The notes below the pieces were generated by a model. It saw only the letters and a program-made list of their open reading frames with translations. It was not told the origin of the DNA and made no database searches. A stretch of DNA of 64,000 bases from Erwinia aphidicola (GTDB taxonomy: Bacteria > Pseudomonadota > Gammaproteobacteria > Enterobacterales > Enterobacteriaceae). The DNA lies in the NCBI RefSeq assembly GCF_014773485.1, contig NZ_JACXBP010000009.1, positions 248,001-312,000 of the forward strand, read 5' to 3'. Numbering within the stretch: position 1 is the stretch's first letter; each line of letters starts with the position of its first letter. Both the position numbers and the translations under genes were made by a program. Positions 1 through 12,055 of the stretch are shown one piece after another.

Positions 1-527
1 CTTCTGCCATCCTCGATATTGAACGCAAAGTCACCGAGCTGAGCCGCACCGGCGTGCTGCCAACCGATAACTTCGGCGTGCCGCTGGCGGGCAGCCTGAT
101 CCCATGGATCGACAAGCAGCTGGATAACGGCCAGACGCGTGAAGAGTGGAAAGGGCAGGCGGAAACCAACAAAATTCTGCGTACCAGCAGCGTGATCCCA
201 GTGGATGGCCTGTGCGTCCGCGTCGGTGCGCTGCGCTGCCACAGCCAGGCCTTTACGCTGAAGCTGAAAAAAGATGTGCCGCTGGGCGAAATTGAGCAGA
301 TGCTGGCTTCGCACAACGAATGGGTGAAAGTGGTGCCGAACGACCGTGAGATCTCCATGCGTGAACTGACCCCAGCCGCCGTGACCGGCACGCTGAACAC
401 CCCGGTTGGCCGCTTGCGTAAGCTGAACATGGGGCCGGAGTATCTCTCTGCCTTCACCGTGGGCGATCAGCTGCTGTGGGGCGCGGCCGAGCCGCTGCGC
501 CGCATGTTACGCCTGTTGGTCGGTTAA
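1..527 (+). CDS. asd: Aspartate-semialdehyde dehydrogenase, C-terminal part (start lies outside the window)
   Basis: The reading frame is open from the first complete codon at base 3, so only about the last 175 residues are present. Asd reduces aspartyl phosphate to aspartate semialdehyde, the branch point to lysine, diaminopimelate, methionine and threonine. The visible part covers the C-terminal substrate-binding and dimerisation domain, including [15 protein letters not shown] with the conserved arginine and histidine of the family and the ending [14 protein letters not shown]. The match to E. coli Asd is close over the whole stretch. asd directly upstream of glgB is the standard enterobacterial order. 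A strong hairpin follows the stop. Confidence 0.97.
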   Translation, partial: SAILDIERKVTELSRTGVLPTDNFGVPLAGSLIPWIDKQLDNGQTREEWKGQAETNKILRTSSVIPVDGLCVRVGALRCHSQAFTLKLKKDVPLGEIEQMLASHNEWVKVVPNDREISMRELTPAAVTGTLNTPVGRLRKLNMGPEYLSAFTVGDQLLWGAAEPLRRMLRLLVG

Positions 528-532
528 AAGTT

Positions 533-571
533 GTGACGCTTCCCCCGTTTTGACGCGGGGGAAGATGTCAC
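533..571 (+). terminator. Strong hairpin after asd, probable terminator
   Basis: The arms cttcccccg (539-547) and cgggggaag (556-564) pair perfectly. An outer stem gtgac (533-537) with gtcac (567-571) extends the structure. It starts six bases after the asd stop. There is no clear T-run, so termination is inferred from position and stem strength. Confidence 0.55.
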
Positions 572-987
572 CCTGTATCTTAGTGCTCCAGCGTTTTCAT
601 TAAAACCAGATCCACCCGTAATCTCTTTTCTGACGATCCTCTGCGTCAGATTTCAGCATCTTAACCGTGCCACGGGCGCTGCCCTCCGGCCTTTTTAAGA
701 ATGCACTTAGCTTCCTGCTTCTCGCCTCTACAACAACAAACGTGGATCTGAAAGAAATATATTTACGCTTTCAGGCAGGGTTATTGTTGTGCCCTGGCTA
801 TGCTTAAAACGTCACTCTCCCAGAATAATTTTGCTTTATGAACGGTTAGTTTGTTGCGCGCGGCGGCGGTTTTTTCCAAGGGAAGGTCCGGTCCTGCCAG
901 CGTGATTTAGGCTCAATGAAGAGCAGTGCATGGGTTATGCCTTCCCTGGCTTAATTTTCGCCTGCCGACCATCACGGGAAGAAAGTC
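572..987 (+). promoter_or_regulatory. glgB upstream region, about 415 bases without a gene
   Basis: No coding frame is supported here. The region must hold the promoter of the glg operon. A long-range pairing is visible between ccaagggaagg (876-886) and ccttccctgg (940-949), just before the glgB start, which could fold the leader RNA. A T-run follows cggcggcgg at 861-875. I could not assign a specific regulator site. Confidence 0.4.
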
Positions 988-3174
988 ATGTCAGAGCTTG
1001 TAGATCGCAATGTTATCAATGCATTAGTTTCTGGTCATTTTGCTGACCCCTTTTCCCTGCTGGGTATGCACCAGACCGCAAGCGGTCTTGAAGTGCGCGC
1101 CCTGTTGCCGGATGCCACTGAAGTTTGGGTGATCGATACCCGTACCGGGCAAAAGTGCGTGCAGCTGGAGTGCCAGGACTCACGCGGTTTCTTTCATGGC
1201 GTGGTACCGCGCCGGAAAAATCCCTTTCGCTATCAGCTGGCCGTCACCTGGCACGGCGAGCAAAACCTGATTGATGATGCCTACCGCTTTGGCCCACTGC
1301 TGCCGGAAATGGACAGCTGGCTGCTGGCGGAAGGCACGCACCTGCGTCCCTACGAAACCATGGGGGCGCATGCCGACGTCATTGATGGGGTGATCGGCAC
1401 GCGCTTTGCGGTGTGGGCGCCGAACGCGCAGCGCGTCTCGGTGGTCGGCGAGTTTAACTTTTGGGACGGCCGCCGCCATCCGATGCGCCTGCGGCGGGAA
1501 ATTGGCGTCTGGGAACTGTTTGTCCCCGCCGCCCGCACCGGGCAGCTGTATAAATTTGAGATCATCGATAAAGACGGCCAGCTGCGGCTGAAGGCTGACC
1601 CGTATGCCTTTGAAGCGCAGATGCGCCCGCAAACGGCCTCAATGATCTGCGGTATCCCGGAAAAAACCACGCTCTCGCCGGAGCGCCAGCGCGCCAACGG
1701 CTTTGATGCCCCGATCTCGATTTACGAGGTTCACCTCGGCTCCTGGCGCCGCCACACCGATAACCACTTCTGGCTCAGCTACAAAGAGCTGGCGGAGCAG
1801 CTGGTGCCCTATGTTAAAGAGATGGGCTTCACCCACCTTGAACTGCTGCCGATTAATGAGCATCCGTTCGACGGCAGCTGGGGCTACCAGCCGCTGGGAA
1901 TGTATGCGCCGACGCGCCGCTTTGGCACCCGCGACGAGTTCCGGGAATTTATCACCGCCGCGCACCAGGCCGGGCTGAACGTGCTGCTCGACTGGGTGCC
2001 GGGCCACTTTCCATCCGATGATTTTGGCCTGGCGAAGTTTGACGGCACCGAGCTGTACGAGCACGGCGACCCGCGTGAAGGCTTTCACCAGGACTGGAAC
2101 ACGCTGATCTATAACTTTGGGCGCCGCGAGGTCAGCAACTATCTGGCGGGCAATGCGCTCTACTGGGTGGAGCGCTTTGGCATCGACGGGCTGCGCGTGG
2201 ATGCCGTGGCATCGATGATCTATCGCGACTACAGCCGCGCCGAAGGTGAGTGGGTGCCAAACCACCTTGGCGGGCGCGAGAATCTTGAAGCAATCTCTTT
2301 CCTGCGCTACACCAACCGCACGCTGGGCCACGCCGCGCCCGGCTCAATTACCGTGGCGGAGGAGTCGACCGATTTTGGCGGCGTGTCGCGTCCGCAGGAG
2401 ATGGGTGGGCTGGGCTTCTGGTTTAAGTGGAACCTCGGCTGGATGCACGACACTCTCGACTATATGTCGCTCGACCCGATTTATCGCCGCCATCATCACG
2501 ACCTGATGACCTTCGGCATGCTCTACAACTACACCGAAAACTTTGTGCTGCCGCTGTCGCACGATGAAGTGGTCCACGGCAAGCGCTCGATCCTCGACCG
2601 CATGCCGGGCGATGCCTGGCAGAAGTTCGCTAACCTGCGCGCCTATTACGGCTGGATGTTCGGCTTCCCCGGCAAAAAGCTGCTGTTTATGGGCAACGAG
2701 TTTGCCCAGGGGAAAGAGTGGAACCACGATACCAGCCTGGACTGGCATCTGCTGGAGGGCGAAGACGGCTGGCACAACGGCGTGCAGCGGCTGGTGCGCG
2801 ATCTTAACCACACTTATCAGGCCAACCCGCCGCTCTATCAGCAGGATTTTGATCCGGCCGGTTTTGAGTGGCTGGTGGTGGATGATTTCGATAACTCGGT
2901 ATTTATTTTTGTGCGCCGCGACCGCGACGGCAATGAGCTGATCGTCGCCAGCAACTTTACTCCCGTACCGCGCTACAACTACCGCTTTGGGGTGTCTGGT
3001 GCCGGGCGCTGGCGTGAAGTGCTGAATACCGATTCTGGCCACTATCACGGCAGTAACAATGGCAATCTTGGCACCCTCAGCACCGACGACTGGGGCAGCC
3101 ATAACCGCAGCCACTCGCTGAGCATAACGCTGCCGCCGCTCGCTACGCTGTGGCTGGTGCGGGAGGCTGAATGA
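988..3174 (+). CDS. glgB: 1,4-alpha-glucan branching enzyme
   Basis: GlgB cuts alpha-1,4 chains and re-attaches them as alpha-1,6 branches during glycogen synthesis in the cytoplasm. At 728 residues it equals the E. coli enzyme. It has an N-terminal CBM48 module, a central GH13 barrel and a C-terminal beta domain. The catalytic residues fall at the E. coli positions: nucleophile Asp405 in RVDAVA, acid/base Glu458 in VAEES, and Asp526 in [10 protein letters not shown]. The glgX start codon overlaps the glgB stop in ATGA, so the two are translationally coupled. It is the first gene of glgBXCAP. Confidence 0.98.
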   Translation: MSELVDRNVINALVSGHFADPFSLLGMHQTASGLEVRALLPDATEVWVIDTRTGQKCVQLECQDSRGFFHGVVPRRKNPFRYQLAVTWHGEQNLIDDAYRFGPLLPEMDSWLLAEGTHLRPYETMGAHADVIDGVIGTRFAVWAPNAQRVSVVGEFNFWDGRRHPMRLRREIGVWELFVPAARTGQLYKFEIIDKDGQLRLKADPYAFEAQMRPQTASMICGIPEKTTLSPERQRANGFDAPISIYEVHLGSWRRHTDNHFWLSYKELAEQLVPYVKEMGFTHLELLPINEHPFDGSWGYQPLGMYAPTRRFGTRDEFREFITAAHQAGLNVLLDWVPGHFPSDDFGLAKFDGTELYEHGDPREGFHQDWNTLIYNFGRREVSNYLAGNALYWVERFGIDGLRVDAVASMIYRDYSRAEGEWVPNHLGGRENLEAISFLRYTNRTLGHAAPGSITVAEESTDFGGVSRPQEMGGLGFWFKWNLGWMHDTLDYMSLDPIYRRHHHDLMTFGMLYNYTENFVLPLSHDEVVHGKRSILDRMPGDAWQKFANLRAYYGWMFGFPGKKLLFMGNEFAQGKEWNHDTSLDWHLLEGEDGWHNGVQRLVRDLNHTYQANPPLYQQDFDPAGFEWLVVDDFDNSVFIFVRRDRDGNELIVASNFTPVPRYNYRFGVSGAGRWREVLNTDSGHYHGSNNGNLGTLSTDDWGSHNRSHSLSITLPPLATLWLVREAE

Positions 3175-5156
3175 CGCCCATCCGCAGCGGTGAACCCTTT
3201 CCGCAGGGGGCCAGCTATGATGGCAGAGGGGTGAACTTTACCCTGTTTTCGCAGCACGCCGAGCGCGTGGAGCTGTGCCTGTTTGATGCTGCCGGTAGCG
3301 AAACCCGCGTTGATCTGCCGGCGCGCAGCGGGGATATCTGGCACGGCTATCTGCCCGCCGTGCGCCCCGGTCAGCGCTACGGCTACCGGGTACACGGCCC
3401 CTGGCAGCCGCAGATCGGCCAGCGCTTTAACCCGGCTAAGCTGCTGCTCGATCCACGAGCGTGCGAAGTGGTGGGCGAGGTGACTGACCACCCGTGTTTC
3501 CAGTGTGGCGTGCAGCAGCCAGACCCGACTGACAGCGGGCCGCTGGCACCGAAAAGCGTGGTGCTGGCGAATGATTTCGACTGGGAAGATGATGTCGCGC
3601 CACGCATACCCTGGGGCAGCACGGTGATTTATGAGGCGCACGTGCGTGGGCTGACTAAACTCCATCCTGAGCTGCCGGAAGCGATCCGCGGCACCTACGC
3701 TGCGCTGGGTCATCCGGTGATGATTGACTATTTCAAGCGCCTCGGCATTACCACCCTCGAACTGCTGCCCGTCGCCAGCTTCGCCAGCGAGCCGCGCCTG
3801 CTGCGCCAGGGCTTAAGCAACTACTGGGGCTACAACCCGCTGGCCTGCTATGCGCTGGAGGCGCGCTACGCTTCCGGGCGTAATGAGCTGCACCCCAGGC
3901 GTGAATTTCAGCAGGCGGTAAAGGCGCTGCACAAAGCGGGGATTGAAGTGATCCTCGACGTGGTGTTCAACCATACCGCCGAGCTGGAAGAGACCGGCCC
4001 GACCCTGTCGATGCGCGGCATCGATAACCAGAGCTATTACTGGCTGGACGAGCAGGGCGCGTACCGCAACTGGACCGGCTGCGGCAACACGCAGAACCTC
4101 AGCCACCCTGCGGTGATGGCGTGGGCGCTCGACTGCCTGCGCTATTGGGTGGAGGAGTGCCATATCGACGGTTTTCGGTTCGACCTCGCCACCGTGCTGG
4201 GGCGCACGCCGGACTACCGGGCGGAGGCGCCGCTGTTCCAGGCGATCGTCGCCGATCCGCTGCTCTCGGCCTGCAAGCTGATTGCCGAACCGTGGGACAT
4301 CGGCCCCGGCGGCTACCAGGTGGGTAATTTCCCGCCACCGTTTGCCGAGTGGAACGACCATTTTCGCGATGCGGCGCGGCGCTACTGGCTGCACGGCGAG
4401 CTCAGCAACGGCGATTTCGCCCGCCGTTTTGCCGGATCCAGCGATGTGTTCCAGCGCGCCCAGCGCCAGCCCTCCAGCAGCATCAATCTGATCACCGCGC
4501 ACGACGGCTTTACGCTGCGTGATGTGGTCAGCTACGGGCAAAAGCATAACGAGGCCAACGGCGAGGATAACCGCGACGGCAGTAACAGCAATTTCAGCCA
4601 CAACCACGGCGTGGAAGGCTTGCAGGCACCGTTGCTGGTTACCGAGCATCGGCGGCGCAGCGTGCATGCGCTGCTGACCACGCTGCTGCTGGCGCAGGGA
4701 ACGCCGATGCTGCTGGCCGGGGATGAACACGGCCACAGCCAGCACGGAAATAATAATGCCTATTGCCAGGACAACCCACTGACGTGGCTGGACTGGCAGC
4801 GGCAAGACCGCGGTTTATTTGCCTTCACTGCCGCTTTGATCCATCTGCGTCGCCGCATCCCGGCGCTGCAGCAGGATAGCTGGTGGCAGGAGGGAGATGG
4901 CAACGTTGAGTGGCTGAACAGCCAGGGGCTGCCGCTCAGCGCTGCGGAGTGGGAGCAGGGTGTGCATCGTTTGCAGATCCAGCTTTCACAGCATTGGTTG
5001 ATAACCTGCAACGCCACCGAAGAAGTGTGCGACCTGGTGTTACCTCAGGGGCAATGGCATGCCATTCCTCCCTTCGCCGGGGATGATAACCCGATTCTGT
5101 TAACTGTCTGGCATGGAGCCGCGCACGGTGTGTGCGTGTTCCAGAAACAATCATAA
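3171..5156 (+). CDS. glgX: Glycogen debranching enzyme
   Basis: GlgX hydrolyses alpha-1,6 branches of limit dextrins left after glycogen phosphorylase action. The protein has 661 residues (E. coli 657). It has a CBM48-type N-terminus and a GH13 barrel with nucleophile Asp338 in GFRFDLA and acid/base Glu373 in IAEPWDIG, plus the third acid in TAHDGF. The ATG at 3171 overlaps the glgB stop by four bases. It is the second gene of the operon; its products feed GlgP here and MalP/MalQ downstream. Confidence 0.97.
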   Translation: MTPIRSGEPFPQGASYDGRGVNFTLFSQHAERVELCLFDAAGSETRVDLPARSGDIWHGYLPAVRPGQRYGYRVHGPWQPQIGQRFNPAKLLLDPRACEVVGEVTDHPCFQCGVQQPDPTDSGPLAPKSVVLANDFDWEDDVAPRIPWGSTVIYEAHVRGLTKLHPELPEAIRGTYAALGHPVMIDYFKRLGITTLELLPVASFASEPRLLRQGLSNYWGYNPLACYALEARYASGRNELHPRREFQQAVKALHKAGIEVILDVVFNHTAELEETGPTLSMRGIDNQSYYWLDEQGAYRNWTGCGNTQNLSHPAVMAWALDCLRYWVEECHIDGFRFDLATVLGRTPDYRAEAPLFQAIVADPLLSACKLIAEPWDIGPGGYQVGNFPPPFAEWNDHFRDAARRYWLHGELSNGDFARRFAGSSDVFQRAQRQPSSSINLITAHDGFTLRDVVSYGQKHNEANGEDNRDGSNSNFSHNHGVEGLQAPLLVTEHRRRSVHALLTTLLLAQGTPMLLAGDEHGHSQHGNNNAYCQDNPLTWLDWQRQDRGLFAFTAALIHLRRRIPALQQDSWWQEGDGNVEWLNSQGLPLSAAEWEQGVHRLQIQLSQHWLITCNATEEVCDLVLPQGQWHAIPPFAGDDNPILLTVWHGAAHGVCVFQKQS

Positions 5157-5169
5157 ATAGGAGTCAGAC

Positions 5170-6456
5170 ATGAGCAAATTAGATAAGAACGACCCTGTCA
5201 TGCTGGCAAGACAATTGCCAACCCAAACTGTCGCCCTGATCCTCGCTGGCGGTCGCGGAACGCGCTTAAGAGACCTGACTGCCAAACGCGCTAAGCCCGC
5301 CGTTCACTTCGGCGGTAAATTCCGCATCATCGACTTTGCGCTCTCCAACTGCCTGAACTCCGGCATCCGGCGCATCGCGGTGATCACCCAATATCAGTCG
5401 CATACGCTGGTGCAGCATATCCAGCGCGGCTGGTCTTTCCTCAATGAAGAGATGAATGAGTTTGTCGACCTGCTGCCCGCCCAGCAGCGCCTGTCGACGG
5501 AACACTGGTATCGCGGCACGGCGGATGCGGTGACGCAGAACCTCGATATTATCCGCCGCTATCGCGCCAAGTACATCGTGATCCTCGCCGGGGACCACAT
5601 CTACAAGATGGACTACTCGCGCATGCTGATCGACCACGTCGATAGCGGCGCGCGCTGCACCATCGCCTGCCTGCCGGTGCCGCTGCATGAGGCCAGCGCC
5701 TTTGGCGTGATGAAGGTGGATGACGACAACAAAGTGGTCGAATTCCTTGAGAAACCGGACAGCCCGCCGTCGATGCCCGGCGATGACAGCAAAGCCTTAG
5801 CCAGCATGGGCATCTACGTCTTTGATGCCGACTACCTGTACGGGCTGCTGGAAGATGACATGGAGCTGCCGGAGTCGAATCACGATTTTGGCAAAGATCT
5901 GCTGCCGAAAATCGTTGCCAGCGGTGAGGCGTTCGCACACTCCTTCAGCATCTCCTGCGTGCAGCAGGATGAGACGGCAGAACCTTACTGGCGCGACGTC
6001 GGCACGCTGGAGGCCTACTGGAAAGCTAACCTCGATCTTGCCTCGGTAATGCCTGAGCTGGACATGTACGACAGCAGCTGGCCTATCCGTACCCATATGG
6101 AGCCGCTGCCGCCGGCCAAGTTTGTGCAGGACCGCTCGGGCAGTCACGGTATGACGATGAATTCACTGGTATCGGGGGGCTGCATTATCTCCGGTTCGGT
6201 GGTAGTGAACTCGGTGCTGTTCTCACGGGTTCGGATTAACTCCTTCTGCAATATTGAGTCGTCGGTATTACTGCCGGACGTGGTGGTAGGTCGCTCCTGC
6301 CGCCTGCGCCGCTGCGTGATTGACCGCGCCTGCGAGCTGCCAGAAGGGACGGTGATTGGCGAAAACCCGGACGATGATGCCCGACGTTTCCACCGGTCTG
6401 AAGAAGGAATAGTGCTGGTCACCCGGACGATGCTGGCGAAGCTCGGATGGCGTTAG
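5170..6456 (+). CDS. glgC: Glucose-1-phosphate adenylyltransferase (ADP-glucose pyrophosphorylase)
   Basis: GlgC makes ADP-glucose from ATP and glucose-1-phosphate, the committed and allosterically controlled step of bacterial glycogen synthesis. The protein has 428 residues, close to E. coli (431). The N-terminal nucleotidyltransferase domain carries [23 protein letters not shown] (residues about 25-47) and [10 protein letters not shown]. The C-terminal left-handed beta-helix region holds the hexapeptide-like repeats. The ribosome-binding site AGGAG lies eight bases before the ATG. In E. coli CsrA binds GGA motifs in this leader; the GGA here is compatible but proves nothing. Confidence 0.98.
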   Translation: MSKLDKNDPVMLARQLPTQTVALILAGGRGTRLRDLTAKRAKPAVHFGGKFRIIDFALSNCLNSGIRRIAVITQYQSHTLVQHIQRGWSFLNEEMNEFVDLLPAQQRLSTEHWYRGTADAVTQNLDIIRRYRAKYIVILAGDHIYKMDYSRMLIDHVDSGARCTIACLPVPLHEASAFGVMKVDDDNKVVEFLEKPDSPPSMPGDDSKALASMGIYVFDADYLYGLLEDDMELPESNHDFGKDLLPKIVASGEAFAHSFSISCVQQDETAEPYWRDVGTLEAYWKANLDLASVMPELDMYDSSWPIRTHMEPLPPAKFVQDRSGSHGMTMNSLVSGGCIISGSVVVNSVLFSRVRINSFCNIESSVLLPDVVVGRSCRLRRCVIDRACELPEGTVIGENPDDDARRFHRSEEGIVLVTRTMLAKLGWR

Positions 6457-6487
6457 TCAGGTATGTGCTTGAATAAAGGAGCCGATA

Positions 6488-7921
6488 ATGCAGGTGTTAC
6501 ATGTCTGTTCAGAAATTTTCCCGCTGCTGAAAACCGGCGGGCTTGCTGATGTTGTTGGGGCATTACCGGCGGCGCAAATTGCGGAAGGCACCGATACCCG
6601 GGTATTAATTCCAGCGTTTCCGGCGCTGAAAAAAGGCATCCCCAACACCGAGGTGGTGGCGAAGATGCAAACTTTTGCGGGCGAAGTTGAGCTGCTGTTT
6701 GGGCACTTCAATGGGGTGGGGATCTACCTGATCGATGCGCCGGGCCTGTACGAGCGGCCCGGCAGCCCGTATCACGATGAGTCGCAGTTTGCCTATACCG
6801 ATAACTACCTGCGCTTTGCGCTGTTAGGGTGGGTGGGGTGTGAACTGGGCTGCGGGCTGGATAGCCACTGGCGGCCCGATGTGGTGCATGCGCATGACTG
6901 GCATGCCGGCCTGACCTGTGCCTATCTGGCCGCTCGCGGGCGCCCGGCGAAGTCGGTGTTTACCGTGCACAACCTCGCCTATCAGGGGCTGTTTAAAGCG
7001 CACCACCTGGAAGAAATTCAGCTGCCGCAGTCGTTCTTCAATATGCACGGGCTGGAGTTCTTTGGTCAGATCTCCTACCTGAAAGCCGGGCTGTTTTACG
7101 CCGATCACATTACCGCCGTCAGCCCGACCTACGCGCGCGAGATAACCCTGCCGGAGTTCGGTTACGGCATGGAAGATCTGCTCAAACAGCGTCAGCTGGA
7201 GGGCAGGCTGACGGGGATCCTGAACGGTGTCGACCCGGCAATCTGGGACCCGCAGCAGGATTTACTGTTAAGCGCACGTTATAACCGTGACGTACTGGAA
7301 GCGAAGCAGGAGAATAAGCGCCAGCTGCAGGTGACGATGGGGTTGAAGACCGACGATAAAGTGCCGGTCTTCGCCGTGGTCAGCCGCCTGACCAAGCAGA
7401 AAGGTCTCGACCTGGTGCTGGAAGCGCTGCCCGGACTGCTGGAGCAGGGTGGACAACTGGTGCTGCTGGGGGCGGGGGATGCGGATATCCAGCAGGGATT
7501 CCTCGCCGCTGCCGCCGAGTATCCCGGCCAGGTGGGGGTGCAGATTGGCTATCACGAAGCGTTCTCGCACCGCATCATGGGCGGTGCCGATGTGATAATG
7601 GTGCCGAGCCGTTTTGAGCCGTGCGGGCTAACGCAGCTCTATGGCCTGAAATACGGCACGCTTCCGCTGGTGCGGCGCACCGGGGGGCTGGCCGATACGG
7701 TCAATGACAGTTCGCTGGAAAATTTAGCCGATGGCATCGCCAGCGGCTTTGTATTTGAAGACAGTAACGCCTGGTCATTACTGCGTGCTATCCGACGTGC
7801 TTTTGTACTCTGGTCCCGTCCTTCATTGTGGCGCTACGTTCAGCGTCAGGCGATGGGGATGGATTTTAGCTGGCAGGTGGCTGCGGTGGCCTACCGCGAT
7901 CTCTATCAACGTTTGTTGTAA
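6488..7921 (+). CDS. glgA: Glycogen synthase, ADP-glucose dependent
   Basis: GlgA transfers glucose from ADP-glucose to the non-reducing end of the growing alpha-1,4 chain. It has 477 residues, the E. coli length, and the GT-B fold of family GT5. The N-terminal [13 protein letters not shown] motif (from about residue 15) binds the nucleotide sugar. The C-terminal region has [25 protein letters not shown] with the family's catalytic glutamate, and [10 protein letters not shown]. The start is ATG with AGGAG six to ten bases upstream. It sits 31 bases after glgC in the operon. Confidence 0.98.
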   Translation: MQVLHVCSEIFPLLKTGGLADVVGALPAAQIAEGTDTRVLIPAFPALKKGIPNTEVVAKMQTFAGEVELLFGHFNGVGIYLIDAPGLYERPGSPYHDESQFAYTDNYLRFALLGWVGCELGCGLDSHWRPDVVHAHDWHAGLTCAYLAARGRPAKSVFTVHNLAYQGLFKAHHLEEIQLPQSFFNMHGLEFFGQISYLKAGLFYADHITAVSPTYAREITLPEFGYGMEDLLKQRQLEGRLTGILNGVDPAIWDPQQDLLLSARYNRDVLEAKQENKRQLQVTMGLKTDDKVPVFAVVSRLTKQKGLDLVLEALPGLLEQGGQLVLLGAGDADIQQGFLAAAAEYPGQVGVQIGYHEAFSHRIMGGADVIMVPSRFEPCGLTQLYGLKYGTLPLVRRTGGLADTVNDSSLENLADGIASGFVFEDSNAWSLLRAIRRAFVLWSRPSLWRYVQRQAMGMDFSWQVAAVAYRDLYQRLL

Positions 7922-7942
7922 CCAGTAAATGGGAAAATTGAT

Positions 7943-10390
7943 ATGAACGCACCTTTCTCCTACGCCTCCCCGACGCTCAGCGTAGATGCACTTAAGCATT
8001 CGATTGCCTATAAACTGATGTTCACCATCGGTAAAGATCCCTCAATCGCCAACAAGCATGAGTGGCTTAACGCCACGCTGCTGGCGGTGCGTGACCGCAT
8101 GGTGGAGCGCTGGCTGCGATCAAACCGTGCGCAGCTGTCGCAGGACGTGCGCCAGGTATACTACCTGTCGATGGAGTTTCTGGTCGGGCGCACGCTGTCG
8201 AATGCGCTGCTGGCGATGGGTATCTATGACGATGCCAAAGCGGCGCTTGATGAGATGGGCTTTGACCTCGAAGAGCTGATTGAAGAAGAGAGCGACCCCG
8301 GCCTGGGCAACGGCGGTTTGGGCCGTCTGGCGGCCTGCTTCCTCGACTCGCTGGCAACCCTCGGCCTGCCGGGGCGCGGCTACGGCATCCGCTACGAATA
8401 CGGCATGTTTAAGCAGAATATCGTCGACGGCCGCCAGGCCGAGTCGCCGGACTACTGGCTGGAGTACGGTAATCCGTGGGAGTTCGAGCGCTTTAACACC
8501 CGCTACAAAGTGCGCTTCGGCGGGCGTATCCAGCAGGAGGGCAGCCGCGCCCGCTGGGTGGAAACCGAAGAGGTGCTGGCGACCGCGTATGACCAGATTA
8601 TCCCCGGATACGACACCGATGCTACCAACACGCTGCGGCTGTGGGGCGCGCAGGCGAGTAATGAAATTAACCTCGGTAAGTTTAACCAGGGGGATTACTT
8701 CGCGGCGGTGGAAGATAAAAACCACTCGGAGAACGTGTCGCGCGTGCTCTACCCGGATGACTCCACCTACTCAGGCCGCGAGCTGCGCCTGCGCCAGGAG
8801 TATTTCCTGGTGTCTGCCACGGTGCAGGATATCCTCCACCGCCACTGGGCGATGCACCAGACCTTTGACAACCTCGCGGACAAAATCGCGCTGCACCTCA
8901 ACGATACTCACCCGGTGCTGGCGATCCCCGAGCTGATGCGCTTACTGATCGACGAGAACAAATTTACCTGGGATGACGCGTTCGAAGTCACCTGCCAGGT
9001 GTTCTCTTACACCAACCACACGCTGATGCAGGAAGCGCTGGAAACCTGGCCGGTAGATATGATCGGCAAGATCCTGCCCCGCCATCTGCAAATCATCTTT
9101 GATATTAACGACTACTTCCTGAAGACCATTCAGGAGTATTACCCGGATGACTGGGCGCTGCTGTCGCGGATCTCGATCATCGACGAGAACAACGGCCGGC
9201 GCATTCGCATGGCGTGGCTGGCGGTGGTGGTCAGCCACAAGGTCAACGGCGTCTCCGAGCTGCACTCCAACCTGATGGTGCAGTCACTGTTTGCCGACTT
9301 CGCCACCCTGTTCCCCGGCCGCTTCTGCAACAAAACCAACGGCGTGACGCCGCGCCGCTGGCTGGCGCTGGCCAACCCGGCGCTCTCCGACGTGCTGGAT
9401 GACACCATTGGCCGCAACTGGCGTACCGAGCTGAGCCAGCTCGCCGAGCTGGAGCAGCACATCGACTACCCGGAATTTATTCAGCAGGTCAGCGCCGCCA
9501 AGCTGGCGAATAAAAAGCGCCTTGCCGCCTGGGTGAGCCAGAAGATGGATATCGTTATCGATCCGCGCGCGATGTTCGATGTGCAGATCAAGCGTATCCA
9601 CGAGTACAAGCGCCAGTTGCTCAACGTGCTGCATGTCATCACCCGCTATAACCGCATCAAAGCGGACCCGACCGCCGACTGGGTGCCGCGCGTGAACATC
9701 TTCGCCGGGAAAGCCGCCTCGGCTTATTTTATGGCGAAGCATATTATTCATCTGATCAACGATGTGGCGCAGGTGATCAACAACGATCCGCAGGTGAAGA
9801 ACAAGCTGAAGGTGGTGTTTATTCCCAACTATGGCGTCAGTATCGCGCAGATCATTATTCCGGCGGCCGATCTCTCTGAGCAGATTTCGCTGGCGGGCAC
9901 CGAGGCTTCCGGCACCAGTAACATGAAGTTTGCGCTTAACGGCGCGCTCACTATCGGTACGCTGGACGGGGCTAATGTCGAAATGCAGGAGCACGTCGGT
10001 GAGGAGAATATCTTTATCTTTGGTAACACCACGCCGCAGGTGGAGGCGCTGCGCGCCAGCGGCTACAACGGGCGTGATTTTTATGAGAAAGATGCCGAGC
10101 TGCATCAGGCGCTGACGCAGATCGCTACCGGGCTATTCAGCCCGCAGGAGCCGGGGCGCTATCACAATATCTTTGATTCGCTGGTCAGTCTTGGCGACCA
10201 CTATCAGCTGCTGGCCGACTACCGTAGCTATGTAGATATGCAGGATGAGGTGGATAAGCTGTATCGTAATCAGGAGGAGTGGACGCGTCGTGCGGTGCAC
10301 AACATCGCCAATATGGGCTACTTCTCGTCGGATCGTACCATCCAGGAGTATGCGGATGAGATCTGGGCGATTAAGCCGGTGCGGCTGTAG
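7943..10390 (+). CDS. glgP: Glycogen phosphorylase
   Basis: GlgP releases glucose-1-phosphate from glycogen chain ends by phosphorolysis. The protein has 815 residues (E. coli also 815) and belongs to GT35. The pyridoxal phosphate lysine is Lys662 within [30 protein letters not shown] (near residue 120) is the family phosphate/glycosyl region. It is last in glgBXCAP, 21 bases after glgA. It is distinct from MalP encoded at 17617, which acts on maltodextrins. Palindromic repeats follow the stop and separate it from the convergent glpD. Confidence 0.98.
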   Translation: MNAPFSYASPTLSVDALKHSIAYKLMFTIGKDPSIANKHEWLNATLLAVRDRMVERWLRSNRAQLSQDVRQVYYLSMEFLVGRTLSNALLAMGIYDDAKAALDEMGFDLEELIEEESDPGLGNGGLGRLAACFLDSLATLGLPGRGYGIRYEYGMFKQNIVDGRQAESPDYWLEYGNPWEFERFNTRYKVRFGGRIQQEGSRARWVETEEVLATAYDQIIPGYDTDATNTLRLWGAQASNEINLGKFNQGDYFAAVEDKNHSENVSRVLYPDDSTYSGRELRLRQEYFLVSATVQDILHRHWAMHQTFDNLADKIALHLNDTHPVLAIPELMRLLIDENKFTWDDAFEVTCQVFSYTNHTLMQEALETWPVDMIGKILPRHLQIIFDINDYFLKTIQEYYPDDWALLSRISIIDENNGRRIRMAWLAVVVSHKVNGVSELHSNLMVQSLFADFATLFPGRFCNKTNGVTPRRWLALANPALSDVLDDTIGRNWRTELSQLAELEQHIDYPEFIQQVSAAKLANKKRLAAWVSQKMDIVIDPRAMFDVQIKRIHEYKRQLLNVLHVITRYNRIKADPTADWVPRVNIFAGKAASAYFMAKHIIHLINDVAQVINNDPQVKNKLKVVFIPNYGVSIAQIIIPAADLSEQISLAGTEASGTSNMKFALNGALTIGTLDGANVEMQEHVGEENIFIFGNTTPQVEALRASGYNGRDFYEKDAELHQALTQIATGLFSPQEPGRYHNIFDSLVSLGDHYQLLADYRSYVDMQDEVDKLYRNQEEWTRRAVHNIANMGYFSSDRTIQEYADEIWAIKPVRL

Positions 10391-10400
10391 CTGAACGGGT

Positions 10401-10522
10401 AAGGGCGAGGCATGCCTCGCCCCTACGTAATGTCACCGCTGTAATGACGCAGGGCTCGGGCTTGCCTCGCCCCTACGTAATGTCACCGCTGCAATGACGC
10501 AGGGGTCGGGCATGCCCGACCC
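10401..10522. repeat. Array of 2.4 copies of a 50-base unit carrying 20-base palindromes
   Basis: A perfect 20-base palindrome (arms gggcgagg and cctcgccc around catg) lies at 10403-10422. A degenerate copy lies at 10453-10472 and a second perfect palindrome (arms gggtcggg and cccgaccc) at 10503-10522. The linker ccctacgtaatgtcaccgct recurs exactly 50 bases apart (10421 and 10471), so the unit is in tandem. It fills the gap between the convergent genes glgP and glpD and may act as a bidirectional terminator. The same palindromes occur at 56606 and 58882. Confidence 0.9.
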
Positions 10523-10531
10523 AATTTTCTA

Positions 10532-12043
10532 TTACGACGCTAACGACAGTACAGTGGGTTTTTTACCGTGCTGCGCCAGCCATTCGGTGACGCGCGCCTG
10601 CTGTTCATCGGTCAGCCACATCCCCTCTTTGGTACGGCGCCAGATGGCATCATCGGTGGCACGCACCCACTCATGATCCACCAGGTAACGCAGCTCCGCC
10701 TCGTAAAAGTGGTGACCAAACAGCTCGCCGAGATCTTCCAGGCTGGTGGCATCCTTCAGCAACACTTCGCTATTGCTGCCGTAGGTGCGCGCATAGTGAC
10801 GTGCCATCGCTTCCGTAATGAACGGGAAGCGGCGACGCAGGCTGGCGGCGTAATCTTCACGCGTACCGGCAAAGTTTCCGCCCGGCAGCACGCAGCTTTT
10901 GGTCCAGGCTGCTCCGATATTCGGATAATACTTGCTGAGTTTTTCCATCGCATGCTCGGCCAGCTTACGATAGGTGGTCAGCTTGCCGCCAAATACCGAG
11001 AGCAGCGGCGCCTGACCGGCATCGTCGTGCACGTCGAGCGTGTAGTCACGGGTAATGGCCTGCGGAGAATCGGATTCATCATCACACAGCGGACGCACGC
11101 CGGAGTAAGTCCAGACGATATCGTCTTTCACCAGGTCCTGTTTGAAGTGCGCGTTAAACACCTTGAGCAGATAGTCGATCTCGTTATCGTCAATCTTCAC
11201 GCTCTGCGGGTCGCCCTGGTATTCAACGTCGGTGGTGCCGATAATCGAGAACTCGTCCATCCACGGGATAACAAACACAATACGGTTATCTTCATTTTGC
11301 AGAATGTACGCCTGCTTCTGGGTATGCACGCGCGGCACCACAATGTGGCTGCCTTTGATCAGGCGGATACCGTAAGGGGATTTCAGCTTCAGGCTGTCAT
11401 CAAACAGCTGCTTCACCCACGGGCCGGCGGCATTCACCAGGCCTTTTGCCTGCCAGGTGAAGGTTTTGCCGCTGTCGACGTCTTCAGCTTCCACCTTCCA
11501 CAGGCCGTTTTCACGCCATGCGCGCGTCACGCGGGTGCGGGTACGTACTTCGCCGCCGCGCTTTTCAATTTCCTGCGCGTTGAGCACCACCAGGCGCGCA
11601 TCATCCACCCAGCAGTCGGAATATTCGAAACCGCGCACAATTTCCGGTTTTAATACCGAATCTGAGCCAAAGCGCAAACTTTTACTGCCCGGCAGGCTGG
11701 TGCGTTTGCCCAGATGATCGTACATAAACAGACCCACGCGGATCATCCACGCCGGGCGCAGGTGCGGGCGGTGCGGCAGGCGGAATCGCATCGGGAAGGC
11801 AATATGCGGCGCCATTTTCAGCAGTACTTCACGTTCGGCCAGCGCTTCGCTCACCAGACGGAATTCGTAATGTTCCAGATAGCGCAGGCCACCGTGGATC
11901 AGTTTAGAACTGGCAGAAGAGGTGGCGCAGGCGAGGTCTTGCGCCTCCAGCATCAGCACCGACAGTCCGCGCCCGGCAGCATCAGCCGCAATACCGGCAC
12001 CGTTAATACCGCCGCCGATTACGATCAGATCTTTGGTTTCCAC
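10532..12043 (-). CDS. glpD: Aerobic glycerol-3-phosphate dehydrogenase
   Basis: GlpD is a membrane-associated flavoenzyme that oxidises sn-glycerol-3-phosphate to dihydroxyacetone phosphate and passes electrons to ubiquinone. The 503 residues (E. coli 501) begin with the FAD-binding motif DLIVIGGGINGAG. ATSSASSKLIHGGLRYLEHYEF and VFGGKLTTYRKLAEHA are typical of the family. The start is GTG at 12043, preceded by GGAGGAGATGAC; the in-between ATG is out of frame. It is transcribed divergently from glpEGR, with GlpR operators in the shared region. Confidence 0.97.
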   Translation of the reverse strand: METKDLIVIGGGINGAGIAADAAGRGLSVLMLEAQDLACATSSASSKLIHGGLRYLEHYEFRLVSEALAEREVLLKMAPHIAFPMRFRLPHRPHLRPAWMIRVGLFMYDHLGKRTSLPGSKSLRFGSDSVLKPEIVRGFEYSDCWVDDARLVVLNAQEIEKRGGEVRTRTRVTRAWRENGLWKVEAEDVDSGKTFTWQAKGLVNAAGPWVKQLFDDSLKLKSPYGIRLIKGSHIVVPRVHTQKQAYILQNEDNRIVFVIPWMDEFSIIGTTDVEYQGDPQSVKIDDNEIDYLLKVFNAHFKQDLVKDDIVWTYSGVRPLCDDESDSPQAITRDYTLDVHDDAGQAPLLSVFGGKLTTYRKLAEHAMEKLSKYYPNIGAAWTKSCVLPGGNFAGTREDYAASLRRRFPFITEAMARHYARTYGSNSEVLLKDATSLEDLGELFGHHFYEAELRYLVDHEWVRATDDAIWRRTKEGMWLTDEQQARVTEWLAQHGKKPTVLSLAS

Positions 12044-12055
12044 GTCATCTCCTCC

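Noticed and set aside
10568..11653. Open frame of 361 codons opposite glpD
   Set aside because: Antisense shadow of a well-conserved gene, low-complexity His/Gln/Ala-rich translation, no family pattern.
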